Program-made: the position numbers and the translations under genes
Assembly: GCA_034670405.1 (NCBI GenBank)
Contig: JAXDDX010000116.1
Span: 620,001-684,000 of the forward strand
Direction of reading: 5' to 3'
DNA length: 64,000 bases
From: Hoplostethus atlanticus
Taxonomy: Eukaryota; Chordata; Actinopteri; Trachichthyiformes; Trachichthyidae
The notes under the pieces: generated by a model
What the model saw: only the letters and a program-made list of their open reading frames with translations
Told to the model about the DNA's origin: nothing
Database searches by the model: none
Shown: one piece after another, positions 13,231 through 24,770 of the stretch
How positions within the stretch are numbered: the stretch's first letter is position 1
Layout of the letters: every line of letters begins with the position of its first letter

Positions 13231-13544
13231 GCTCCCTCCATCTCGGTAATTGAATTCACATTGTACCTATTCTCTCTGTTTTGTCTATCTGTGGCCCTTC
13301 CTGTGACAGAGAATGAGTCTGTATATATTTGTATCTGTAATCTAGAAATCAAATCTTTTTCCCTTTAAACATTTTTCTGATTAAGTCAAACAAATTATTG
13401 TTTATATTTTTACGCCTCTACAATCTGATCGTTTCATGTTTTCACAGGAACTATAACGTCCTATGTTTTCAATCAGACGACTGCAATTATGTTAAACATG
13501 TTTTCTTAATCAAAAAAGAAACTGTCGTACTGATGGAGGATCTA

Positions 13545-13546
<2 letters not shown>

Positions 13547-13577
<31 letters not shown>
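13547..13577. repeat. (CT)n microsatellite
   Basis: About 14 CT units. Confidence 0.95.
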
Positions 13578-13581
<4 letters not shown>

Positions 13582-13804
13582 ACCTCTCTCCTCTCATTTC
13601 TTTTGTCTTCCTTTCTCTCTCTTGTTCGCTCCACCTTGTCACCTCCACGCTGCCCCCCTCGGTCTCTGCCATTGAGTCCTTCCTCCCATACCTCTTTTGA
13701 TCCAGCGACACTTTCTGTTTGTCTCATCTCTGCTTCAGTGTCTTCATTAAATTCATGCTCGTATTTTCATCCAGTCATGTCCCCTCAGTAAAGTCGGAGC
13801 GGTG

Positions 13805-13830
13805 TGGGGTTATTGAACCCGGGTAGGGGA
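13805..13830 (+). repeat. isolated copy of the 31-bp minisatellite motif
   Basis: Reads GGGGTTATTGAACCCGGGTA, matching the core of the array at 12.8 kb but standing alone. Confidence 0.6.
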
Positions 13831-13917
13831 ACCTCATATCTACATGCAACAAAAGAGCATGTGCCACTTAAATATAATATAAAATTGGATGCACTCCTCA
13901 GCATGTGTAATTGTAAC

Positions 13918-14440
13918 TAGGGATGCACCCATCAGGTTTTTTGGAGCCAATTCACAGTACTGATTTTTTTTTTAACAGTGTAATCAGCTGATTGCCAAGT
14001 GAAATGATACATTTACACAGACGTTCTACACGTAAAAGTGCACATCAAGCAGATATAGTAAAATAGTAAAAAAAGATGTGTTGAACAGATTGTTCTTATG
14101 ACTGCATGACATTACAGCCTAACCATGTGGAAATAAAATCATAGTTTATATCCTATCTGCATGCCTTCTATCCAATACATTCAACTGTTTCTCATCATAC
14201 TGGCTATGAAATTCATAAGGTCAGAAATGAATACATGTGAGTTGAAAACAACGATTGAATACAATTATCAAACTGTTCAGAAAAGGAGCAAAATCTCTGA
14301 AGTGAAATTAAAAACAGCCACTGAAAGAATGGAAAATTCATTCTCTATTAAAAAAATAAATAAAAAGCCTGTATTCATTTACGGTCAAATGACACAGCAT
14401 ATGCATTATGATGGGTAACAATCATAACAATAACAGTTAA
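13918..14440 (+). mobile_element. hAT-like non-autonomous element, copy B
   Basis: Begins TAGGGATGCACCCATCAGGT, a typical hAT-like terminus, and shares GAACAGATTGTTCTTATGAC, TGCATGACATTACAGCCTAA and CATAGTTTATATCC with copy A. The AT-rich frame at 14161-14418 lies inside it and is not a gene I recognise. Confidence 0.5.
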
Positions 14441-14694
14441 CAATTTAATGATTCGCACAATAGATGTCGGCGCTGATGACAGGTTATACACCGTCCACTA
14501 AAATGGACAGGTGATGTATTCTCTTTTGCGTTGCCATTAGAGTTGTGTCGTCGGTCCTTGATTTGATTGACTTCAATGAGTATTCAATCTCCTCGTCTCT
14601 CACTCCACCTCATCTATTCTCCTATAAAATTGTCCCATTCCCTCCACAGTCTCTGCAGAAATGCACCAGGTCAATTGTCTGGTTTCTCTAGCAC

Positions 14695-14830
14695 TGGGAG
14701 AGCGGGACTCATTGAAACCCAGGCAGGGGGAGAGTGGGGTGGCATCTCTATCCCGTGGGGAGAAAGGGGTCTGGTAGCCCCTTGCTACAGTCAAGAGCAA
14801 GGGGTTATTGAACCCAGGTAGGGGTGTCCT
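14695..14830 (+). repeat. two isolated copies of the 31-bp minisatellite motif
   Basis: GGGACTCATTGAAACCCAGG at about 14704 and GGGGTTATTGAACCCAGGTA at 14801, separated by G-rich sequence. They resemble the unit of the 12.8-kb array. Confidence 0.6.
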
Positions 14831-15335
14831 CTCTCCTTCCATGATGACCTGAATATAATAGGATTGTGTAACAGATTTTTTATCTTAAAGTGAACTTAAA
14901 GCTAAATCGGAAATAAGAGGTGTCAGGGTCTGAAATAGTCACCCGTCAAGTGCCAAATGTCAGATAAATAAACAAAGGTCGCCCATCGGCAATAACTTTT
15001 TGAAACGATAAAGTTTAAATGTTTGTGTTATATACAATCTTTGGTATTTCCCCTGTTCCCCGCTGGCCACCGTACACTCTGTCTGACTGTGAACCAATCA
15101 AATCAAAGCAATCAAAGTATCTGCGTCAAACAGGCTCCTGATTGGCTGCCTGTTAGGCCGTTTCTCTGCTGTCTGGATGGTTCACTAGCCTCACGTTAGT
15201 TGAAACGTTATATTATTCTTTAGGTGTGAGGCCACCAAATGAACAAATGAAGAGAAAGACCTAAAAGATGCTATTGAAAGTGTATAGGGTGGCATATTTC
15301 TTTGAAAAATGTATTTTCATTATTTTTTCCTGGTA

Positions 15336-15393
15336 AAAATGATTCTTGGCAGGTAATTTAAACGGAGAAAAATCACCTGCCAAGAATAATTTT
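15336..15393. other. long stem-loop (about 24-bp arms, 9-nt loop)
   Basis: The left arm AAAATGATTCTTGGCAGGTA (continuing ATTT) pairs with the right arm AATCACCTGCCAAGAATAAT (continuing TTT) with only a few mismatches or wobbles; the loop is 15360-15368. It may be the end of a dispersed repeat starting near 14921 (CAGGGTCTGAAAT), or a miRNA-like hairpin. Confidence 0.7.
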
Positions 15394-15614
15394 GGACACT
15401 GGCATGTGTGCAGGACAAAGATAGTATTAATGTATGTAAGTAAGCCATACTACAGTAGGAGGAACTGCAGCCTCTCACTGTGTATGTAGCGCAGCTTTAT
15501 CTTCCTCCCTCCCTCCCTCCCCCCTGTTCCCTCTCTTTTTTTCCGTCCAACCTGCCTGTCACTTCCAGTTGCAGTCTCCCTCCATCTCACTCCCATTAAT
15601 TCACATTTTCTCAC

Positions 15615-16270
15615 TAGCCGTGGCTCCGCTGAGCTTCACCGTGACTCGGAGAATAAATTTGTTCCGAAACGCAGTCCGGGGGCCAGAAACGCTGTAAATC
15701 CCCGCAAACGGGCTAAGTAACCGTCGAGTCGCCGGTACCGGTCAGCGACCCTATCGACCCCGCGGATGTATTACGGTCGAGCCCTCCCTCTCAACAAGGT
15801 ACCACTTGCTGTGTTCTCATATAGACCGACTCGGCTAACAGTTCAAAACAACTGCTGCGATCGAACCGCGGTGAGGAAACACTCGCGGTGAACACGCCCT
15901 CTTCTCTCTCCTTGTCATATTTGGATCTCTCTCGCTCTCTCTCTTTCTCCCTTTTTTCGTTCTACCCTGTCACTTCCACTCTCGGCCGCCCTTCATCTCG
16001 CTCTCCCTTCCTCCACGCCTCCTGCCGTTCCATTCATGTTCTCAGTCTCCCCCTGTCATCCTATACTCATTCTCTCTTCTTTATATTCCCCCCCATCGGC
16101 TCGCTCATAAACGCAGCCGTTGAATTCTTATTCCTTTTCGTAGTCGCCTCTTCTCCAGCGGCGGGGACCGGAGGGTCTCGTGAACCCGGGTTAGGGGGGG
16201 AGAGCAGGGGTCGCCACCACGCCAGGGGGCTTGGAGAGCGAGGGGTGGGGGTCAATGAACCAAGCTAGGG
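15615..16270. promoter_or_regulatory. CpG-dense block, candidate CpG island or promoter
   Basis: CpG is very dense at 15620-15790 (CCGTCGAGTCGCCGG, CCCCGCGG) and again at 15855-15900 and 16150-16225. Two possible donors lie inside it: AACAAG|GTACCA at 15800 and ACCGCG|GTGAGG at 15870. It lies upstream of the tenm3 coding exons in the same orientation and could hold a first, non-coding exon. CT-rich tracts interrupt the block. No TATA box stands out. Confidence 0.35.
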
Positions 16271-16275
16271 GGTAT
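16165..16275 (+). repeat. two further copies of the 31-bp minisatellite motif
   Basis: GAGGGTCTCGTGAACCCGGG at 16171 and GGGGTCAATGAACCAAGCTA at 16248, inside the CpG-dense block. Confidence 0.55.
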
Positions 16276-16819
16276 CTCTACTCCTCCTCTCTCCCTCTCT
16301 CCATCTCTGTCTACTTTCACCCTTCACCACCACCCTCTCTCTTTTCCCCTCCACTCTGTCACTTCCCCACTCTCTCCCCTCCATGCCTCCCCGCCGTTCC
16401 ATTCACACGTTCCCTCCGTCTCCTCTCTCCTTCCTCAATGCCGCGATTCACAGCCTCAACAATAGGCATCTTTCTTATTCCACTCTCTCTCCCTCTTTCC
16501 CAGTCTCATTTTCTCTTTGTCTCTGCCTCTATGAAAACATCTGTTCGCAAACTAAAGAAACACTCACGTTGAATTATTAAATGGAACAGAATTAAGGCAA
16601 CAACAGTATCAATTTTCCCTAATTTATTCCTTCAGTCTCTCAGAGAAAAGACAGACAAAGAGAGATGCCTCTTCCCCGAAAATATCTATTGAGAAATTTT
16701 AGAAAAATACGAGCAGGTTTTGATTATCAGCTAAATTGCCATTCTCTCCATCTCCGAGCCCTCACTGAGCGAGGGAGGGGGGAGAGAGAGAAGGGGGCGG
16801 GGGAGAAAATATCGGAAAC

Positions 16820-17570
16820 AAAAAGAAACTTGGATTGAGTTCGACGGAGATGAAATTCCCTCCAGTGATAAAATTAAACGTGGCTGATTATCATTCTGTC
16901 TGATTCTGTCTCTTTTTGTTCAACCCCACACTGCGCTGGAGAGAGACAGACAGAAATAAAGACGGAGTGAGACTTAGACACCGAGGGGGGGAGAGAGACA
17001 GACAGGCAAGGCCGAGGGAATGAGCGAGAGAGGTAGAGGAGGAAGGAGCAGACACCAGACAAACAAAATCGCAAAGAAAATTCCTCCAGTAATTCTCGTT
17101 TTAAATCTTCATCTCCTTCGTTTGATATCCGACATCAATAGCATCACGCTTTCTCCATTTCATCTCTGTTCCTCTGGACTCTTCACCTCATTAGGCGAGG
17201 CACGACAAACACAAGGCGTTGTTAACAGGAAAGCAGAGCAAAGGGAGACAAAGCTGGACTTTGGTGTTATAAATAGGTAGCGGGCTCGCTGATAAATGCC
17301 GAGGAATTAATATTCTCCACGTGGGAACAATGGAAAAACACCTGCTTTTACTTTGACGGGGGTCCTCAGATGAAATCCCAGTTTGCTTGACATATAGGGC
17401 CATTGCTCCTGTCATGGATATGTTTCCTCCACTCTTGACGAGTTGCGGCACGGGCGCGCACAAAGCCAATCGTTTTGCGGGCGACTTTCATTTGTTGAGT
17501 TGTCAAATTGGATGCTATTTTAAGCGAGAGGCCAATTAACATGCTTGCAGTATTGGAGGAATTGTTTATT
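16820..17570. promoter_or_regulatory. microsatellite-poor block, candidate conserved non-coding element
   Basis: Mixed-composition, non-repetitive sequence with AT-rich homeodomain-like cores (CCAATTAACATGCTTGCAG, GGAATTAATATTCTCC) and E-box-like CACGTG at 17318. It stands out from repeat-rich flanks and has no convincing ORF. Conservation cannot be checked here. Confidence 0.25.
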
Positions 17571-18750
17571 TTCTACCCAGTGATCTCACCGTAACCTTTA
17601 CCATGGTATTCAGAGTCACGACTGGTTTGTTTTAGCAAGGTACAGTCAACGCATGAGCAATTTAGCTTGGCAAAACGTGCAGACACGTACACGTAGTCAC
17701 ACATATTAACGGTGACATCTGGTAAAAGGATGTACAGGAGCGCACATGGGGCAAAATAAACAGCGCTAAACATGGACATACCACAATATAAATCATAGAA
17801 ATGCTCAGTGTTAAATGGGCTCAATACAGTGAATGTCAAAAGCAGCAGAGTTATAGAGTTGTATTATATAGAGGGTCTGGGAGTACAGCGGTGGGAACAG
17901 ATACTGAGGAGAGGGAAACCGCATGAGGAGAGTAGTATGAATAAACGTTGAGTCTACAAGGCAATCTTTCTCAACCTGGGTGTCGGGGCTCCCTGTGGGT
18001 CTCCTGGTGTTTAAATGGGATCCTTAGAAAAAAACGCTCTATTCATCTAAAAAAGACTACCGATTCAGATTCTAAATGGGCAAAAAAAGCGAGTCCAACC
18101 CCCGTCGCAAGTGAACGCCGCTGTGAAAGCGCCGCAGCCTCACCAGGGGGTTTCTACATTCTGCCATCAAGCCAACGGTGTGATGCGGAAGATGTAAATG
18201 TCGACGTTGCAGGAACCTTCTAGCTCCTTCGTCGCTTAAGTGTTGAAAATGCCAGTAGGCAATGGGGAAACTTCTTCATGTCACTGGTCCCTCTGTATAG
18301 AGAGAAGCTAACTTTATATGTGAAACGCACTTTGAAAACAGTTGTACTTCACGTCTTCTACAAGAAGGGAAGAAGTAAAGCTCCTTCATATCTGTTGTTT
18401 ATCTGAAAACAAAGAACAACAAGTAGCTCCGGTCTGGCGTGGGAACCACCTCGTTAAAACACTTAATGTTTTTCTAAAAGGTATTTGGCTGTACAGATGT
18501 GGCTTTAGGTCTTCTTCCCGAGGTCTCTGGAGATTCTGCCACGTATGCAAATGGTCCATTTTACCCTGGGAGGGATGTGCGTTATGATAATAATAGCATA
18601 CACACACACACACATAGCGATCTGCATTACACAAAAGTAATGGGGATTTCAAACCGATAAGTAGACGAAATTATTCAAGTTTATTTCTGGCCTGAAACCC
18701 AAGAAAATATAGAACAGCCCTCGACTTGCCCCCTTTCTTTTTCATGCTCC

Positions 18751-18786
<36 letters not shown>

Positions 18787-20410
18787 AAGAAACAAAGCAG
18801 TTCATCTTTTGACATCAACACCAGCTAAAAGGTGTAAGTCTTCTACCTGATTTTATCGGTGTCTGTCAGTCAAGCTGTTGACGGGCGCCTCTGTGGCCAT
18901 ATCGGGTAACAGCTCAGCCCGAACAGCCATCTGTGTCAGCCAATCAGAGCCCCAAGGAGAGAGGCAGGAAGTCGCTCTCTGACCTCACCTGCCAATCACA
19001 GAGGTAGACGACCTGGAGTGTGTGTGGATGATAAATATGTGTGTGCGTGCGTATACAGCATACCTCTAACTCTGTTTATTCAAACTGATTGCAAGCCATT
19101 CACTGGGACCATTGACCGTTACAATAGCGCAAATACTCGAGAAAAGTTTGCACCTCATACACACACACACACCGTCTTAGAACCATAGATCAGGACTTCA
19201 GAGTAAGAGTTTGGGTACAGCAAGTTGTTTCTAGTTGTTTCAGTCTCTTCCTGGCAGAGAACTTATCATTTCCTAGATGTATTATATATATATTTATATA
19301 TTTTTTTCTTCTCTGTATAGACGGCAGTGAAAATATCAGATGTGGATCACAAGGGTGAAAAATCTTTTCTGATTAAATTTCCTGATTAAACGTTAAATGC
19401 GACTTTAGACCTGACTTAGATTAACCGATGGCAGATGTTTCCTCCCCGTAGGAAAACAATTCTGTTCCTGTGACTCGAGTAACAGTCATACGAGAAACAA
19501 GTCCTACTTGTGATCTTTACATTAAAGGCATGTTTTGACATTTTGAACATGAGTCGCTTATTTTGGGACGATTCATAGGGTCTTATGTCATACTTTACAG
19601 GGGGAAGACTCTTATGTTTGTAGAATAAGCTTCAGTTAATCAGTTAATTACATTGCAGCCAATAATTAGTGCAAGGGATTTCAAAATAACAGTCCTTATA
19701 CAGCAGTAGTATTTTTTTCTGTCTATATAAGTGTAATTTCTCCTTACCCAATAACATAGTAAATGTAACAATCCCTTTTCCCATAATCTAAGATAAGCAC
19801 CTGGTGTCAGATGTTACAGGGAGGGGTCTGACTCCACACTGGGTTCATTCTCAGTTACATTAAGTGAAATGGCTATTTATGCAGAGTTCTCTCTCCATGT
19901 CATTTATCATTAAAGGTGCATTAAGTAAGGTTTTTACTGCCCTCCCCCTAAGCACAAAATGGCCATAATATATCTGTTGATAGGGTTGTTGATCAATACC
20001 AATGAGGAGCCAGACCCGTCGCAATTCCTCGGTCACCAATAGAGGTTGATAAAAGTCATAAATTACCTCAGTACCCCTTTAAGCGTTATTAATCATGCTG
20101 TTTAAATTGTTGAAGTAGCGCTCGGATTTTAAAGTCCTCGTGAAATCAATACGTGTTGATCAGTGAACTTGTAAAATACTGAGTGGTCACGCTGTCAAAT
20201 ATGTAGTTCGTCACTCAGACCCCCTGGTGTTACCACACCACGCTGGGTGATCGAGTTGTTATCAGATAGAGAAAAAAATGCTTAAAATCCGGGTGTAAAT
20301 GCTGCCAACCCAACTCAATCGAAGATCAGATCGTCCCATCGGCCTCCGGAGGTGGTCAGAGACACATTTGGCCATGTTAACAACAAAGTGTAAATGCGGT
20401 ACATCTGTAG
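17571..20410. other. non-coding stretch, nothing recognised
   Basis: Mixed sequence with a CT tract at 18749 and short CA runs. No exon with coding character and no clear transposon. Confidence 0.5.
18749..18783. repeat. (CT)n microsatellite
   Basis: About 17 TC units. Confidence 0.95.
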
Positions 20411-20411
20411 A

Positions 20412-20868
20412 CTAGGGGTGTGCGTGTCTCTCCTTCTGAGGCCGAGTCAATACACCTCTCAATACAGAATCGACGATTCAGTACACCAAAGCTACATTTG
20501 AAGCAGCTAACAATACGATTCAATACGAGTCAGCCCTGTCCCGTTTTCCTGCTGTAGTTTTTCCCCTGGTTTTCCAACTTTTTTTGTTGTAAATCAATCC
20601 AGTGTGAGAGAAAAGATGTACATTCACATTTTGGTGTTTGGTGTGCTGCGTATTTGCTCTCCATCGGTCAACATTCTTGACAGAATCAACATGTTTAAAA
20701 ACACATGCCTGTCATATTGAGCTTTTCCAGTAGAGAGAAGCCTGCGTCACCACCCAGCCTTTTCCCGGTACAAAGACTGGGTGGTGAATCATTACAAGCC
20801 ATTCATATCTTAGACATTAAGCCCGGTGCATCGATTCGAATCGGGGAATTTTTACACCCCTTATATAG
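20412..20868. mobile_element. possible short hAT-like element with inverted ends
   Basis: The left end CTAGGGGTGTGCG and right end TTTTTACACCCCTTA are partly inverted. Repeated AATACGATTCAATACGA and TCGATTCGAATCGGGG motifs lie inside, as in common fish hAT-derived repeats. No clean target duplication is visible. Confidence 0.4.
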
Positions 20869-21088
20869 ACACGATGAAAATAGAAACAAAACAAATGAAA
20901 CTGGTGGCACACAGTTCAGATGACAGCATACTAAAAATATATTGTCAGGATACCGGTGGAGACGAGGTGTTTACTAAAGGTGCAACAGTTGTATCAGGAT
21001 CAGTGCCAATCCAACTCCCAATTACTCGTACTCGAATCGTCGAACGAAGCTGTCCCGATGCAGATACAACCGGTGAAATGAAATTCTT

Positions 21089-21290
21089 TTTTCCGGCAGA
21101 AGGAAAAAGGTCTGCAGTGTTGACGATCTTGGCGAAGCAAAGTGCCAGCTGTGCGAAGCTAAGGTGTCTGGCAGTGTTGAGAGTAGGGGAGAGGAGAAGC
21201 AGCTACCTCAAACCAGAGACAGTTATAGTAATACTGGAAGTGAAACAATTCTGCCTAAAATTTGTCCCTGGCGCTATTGGCAGAACGAAT
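21089..21290 (+). pseudogene. possible relic of a BED-finger hAT transposase N-terminus
   Basis: One frame reads GRRKKVCSVDDLGEAKCQLC then EAKVSGSVES. The A-K-C-x-x-C pair preceded by an acidic DD resembles a BED zinc finger start. The downstream histidine half is missing and the frame is not part of a long ORF. It lies just right of the possible element at 20412-20868. Weak identification. Confidence 0.3.
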
Positions 21291-22444
21291 AATGAAGTAA
21301 AAACAATTACATTTTCATTCACTATAGAGTCCCCTTTAAATGTATTCACTTAGGTACTTTGTATTACTCAAAAACTGCAACACATGTTCATCAATATGGG
21401 ATTCACTCTGAAATTACGACCATAAGGCATTATTATTATTATTATCATTACTGTTATGTTATATTTTATTTCATTGGGCATTGTAACAATTTTTAGAATT
21501 TTTGAAATAAAAAACATATACTGTATTTGGAAATATTTTCTAAGCAGCAATCTGTGTTTTGGTGAAGGAAGGAGTAATCCAAATCCAGATCTGAAATGCA
21601 TTTTGATATCAGGTGTGACCGGAGCCACTGTCGACCCACTCCAAGCTTGTCTAAGCTTTTGATTTGTAGAAAGTATGTGATAGTACGCGTATCAAACAGG
21701 AGTTTTCTAGCTATTTTGTGGCTACATATTTTTACTATTGGGGTAAAACTGGCTTGTATTTTGATGATGGGCTAAACAAGTTGCGAAAAAGCTTATTTCC
21801 ATCTACAAGTCCTCAGGTTCATTGAAGTGGTCCAAATTAGATGGATTGTATGTTCTACAAAATGTGTGATATTAGCCTTTAGCTTGGCCTATAGCACTTA
21901 AAATCTACAGTGATGATTAAAGCAGACTTAATTTATAACTTTCAATATGCACAATAGGCCTCCTTCCAACACAAAAACACATGATTTTATATGTGCATTG
22001 ATCCTAGAACACTACGTCCTGTAGCATTCAAAGTGCTGTAAAAACCATTATGGCCCTTGTGTTGGTAGTGGCTTGACCTTTGCCTGCTGGTTTCTTCAAA
22101 TGAAAGACGTTTAATTAGATGTGATTTTATAAATTCATCCACAGTCAGTGGCATATTTCAGATTGCTGGAAAGTGAACATGGGGGAAAAGTACAGGTTGT
22201 CAGTAAAAACACACCTTTGCGCTGTCTGGTATTGGAAATGACTATATGCTTCAGTGTTAAAACATTAAAAGCATGGCAGTCATTGTAGTCAGTCCCCACA
22301 ATTTCAGCTGAGTGGAACTAAGTTATTATTTGGTTAAACAATATATATAATACATATAATCAGCACATATAATCATATGTTGTGTATCATATGTATATCA
22401 AATGTCATATGTATCATCAAATGTGATTATCAAAAAGATATTTT

Positions 22445-22503
22445 TATAGTAAAAAGAGTAAAAGTTGTGCACTTTCATAGTAAAGACAGTAGAAGTTGTG
22501 TAC
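22445..22503 (-). repeat. inverted copy of the 31-bp unit found at 9.8 kb
   Basis: On the minus strand it reads ACTGTCTTTACTATGAAAGT followed by GCACAACTTTTACTC, nearly two units of the 9758-9880 array. The flanks do not match, so this is a separate copy. Confidence 0.75.
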
Positions 22504-22779
22504 ATAATCATCAATCATAATTGTACATAATCATCAATATCTAATTACGTAAAATAGTTCCAAATATTTCCTCTGTGTGCTTCTCTAAGTCTCTTCAAGT
22601 CTTTGTCTTGTTCTGCATCTTTTTCTTTTTTTTTGTAATCCTTCACTCTCTCCTCTCTCATATAACCCCCTTCTCAATAGGAGAACCTTACTGTAATTCT
22701 GTAATTTTGTCCCATTTTGCTCATTGTGTCTGTTGTGCTCTGGTTACTGCTACCAGACGGTGGTAATACTGTGTAGCAC

Positions 22780-22782
<3 letters not shown>

Positions 22783-22810
<28 letters not shown>

Positions 22811-22811
22811 C
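22783..22811. repeat. (CT)n microsatellite
   Basis: About 14 CT units. Confidence 0.9.
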
Positions 22812-23571
22812 CTCCCTTTTCTGTCACTCTCTATGGTTCACATGTGCACAATAATGCAACTGTTGCCAATGCTGCGAGATTACGCCATTTAGATGATCCT
22901 ATAATTTGACAACTCCCATAATAATCCCCTTTACTTGAGTGAATCATTTTTTTGATTATCCAGAGAGAATTGTCAGAATCAGAGTTTTTTTTTGTTGCTA
23001 AACCCCCCCCCCCAAAAAACTTGTTTCCTGTCCCACCACTATCAAATTTGACCGAAACAATTACAGCCACAATTTTTGCACTACCACAGCTTTTTAGCGC
23101 TGCAGTGCACAGCCGTCTCTTCCAAAGTTTTGACTCCTGCCGCCCACCGTCTTGGCACAACTTGACCACAAGAACTGTGACTAAGTTGTATACGTGTCCT
23201 GTCTATTAATGTGAATAAAATCAGAGTACTCCACATATTTTACTGCAATTATTCTTATTTCGACTTTGAGCGGAATTGCATTAACATAATCAGAGTATGG
23301 TGTTTCCATGGAATCTGCCTTACTCGTGTTATTCTCTTAGCGGCATAACATTTTTTAATATAATTAACATGTTGGAAACATGGTTCTCATCCCGTTCTTG
23401 TTTTTTGTACTTTCCAGAGATGAGTGTGTAGCCTCAGCCACCTCCTCAACTCCCACTTCACTCCTCGCTTCCCTCCCTCCTCCTCCCCTCTCTCTTCTTT
23501 CTTCACTCGTTTTTCCCTCGGTTGCAATCTGTTCAACGTGTTCATTACAGCTGGGCCCCCCCCATAGAAAT

Positions 23572-23573
<2 letters not shown>

Positions 23574-23627
<54 letters not shown>
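23574..23627. repeat. (CA)n microsatellite
   Basis: About 27 CA units, with a second interrupted CA tract at 23766-23800. Confidence 0.95.
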
Positions 23628-23631
<4 letters not shown>

Positions 23632-24700
23632 TCAGGCACAAGGAGGGTTAGTGGGGTGTAGAGAAACATGCATGCCTCAAATGTATCTATGGACACAAGG
23701 AAACACACACTGACAGAGAAAAACAAACTCACACAGATACATATATGGACACGTTAACACATAGAAACACACACACACACATACACACACACATACACAC
23801 TCAGAGAACATACAATCAGTCCTTTGTGTTGGCCAGTTGAAAGCTTCTACCTGGACTGAAAGGAGGAGGGGGTGATAACGAGAAAAAAAAAGCAAGCAGG
23901 AGAGAGGGAGACGTAAAGCCGGCAAAGAAACGTTAACTTTATTTACTTTGTTCGGCCTCTAGCATCTACGTGTAAGTCCATCCAACGTGAGCTGAAGCTG
24001 AAGTGTAACCTAAAACATTTGTGTTATAGGGGGGGGGGGTCAAAAAGAGGGAGGAGAGAGAAGAGAGAGGAAGAAGGAGGTAAAGGAAGGAGAATGAAAG
24101 GGGAGAGGAAGAAAAGAGGAGGAGAGAAAGGAGAGACGGAAGAGAGGAAGGATAAATGAGAGAATATAGGTATAAGAAAAGGCTGGGAAATTGCAATCAA
24201 TGGACTCATTGTTAACAAGAGCTGACCCTCTGTCCCTCCCCTCCCTCCCTCTCTCTCCTCCGCCTACACTAGACCTTCACCCTCCTTCCCTCCCTCCGTT
24301 TCCTCTGGGTTTCTGTTTATGCGCTAGGTGCTTTAACCAGCAGCTACCGCTTGTTGTAGCCAGCAGTGCTAAACAGATGCTTGTGGGAAGGCCCTGCTGT
24401 TTCCACGAGGCTCAAACTTCATGTGAAGTGACGAGCCCTTTGGCTTAAAAGTTAACTTCTTGTATCTGAAAACTCTGACGGCTAATAGACGTCGCTAAGT
24501 GGTCACCGCTGTCAGAAACAGGCAATAGCACACCATTTCCATTGGTAAAGATCAGCCGACATGATGGCGGTTCCTCCCTGACCACAGCGAGTATTATAGT
24601 TATTATTCTATATGAGATGTCTCACCGAAGTCAGTCCAAAAATATCATCGCTATTGGGTTTCAAACATTAGTGGACATACTGCGGCATCTGGGTAAAGGT

Positions 24701-24770
24701 AGATATCTCAGCAGCATGGTGGCTAGAGAGCCTATCCTGTAATGATAGGGTTGCAGGGTTCAACTCCAAG
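24701..24770 (+). mobile_element. possible tRNA-derived SINE head
   Basis: AGCATGGTGGCTAGAGAGCC followed by GTTGCAGGGTTCAACTCC resembles the A and B boxes of a tRNA-type SINE head. No recognisable tail. Confidence 0.4.

Noticed and set aside
20826..21353. Longest frame of the window (175 codons)
   Set aside because: No family motif, starts inside an inverted-end repeat, and the only recognisable peptide (the BED-like one) lies in another frame.
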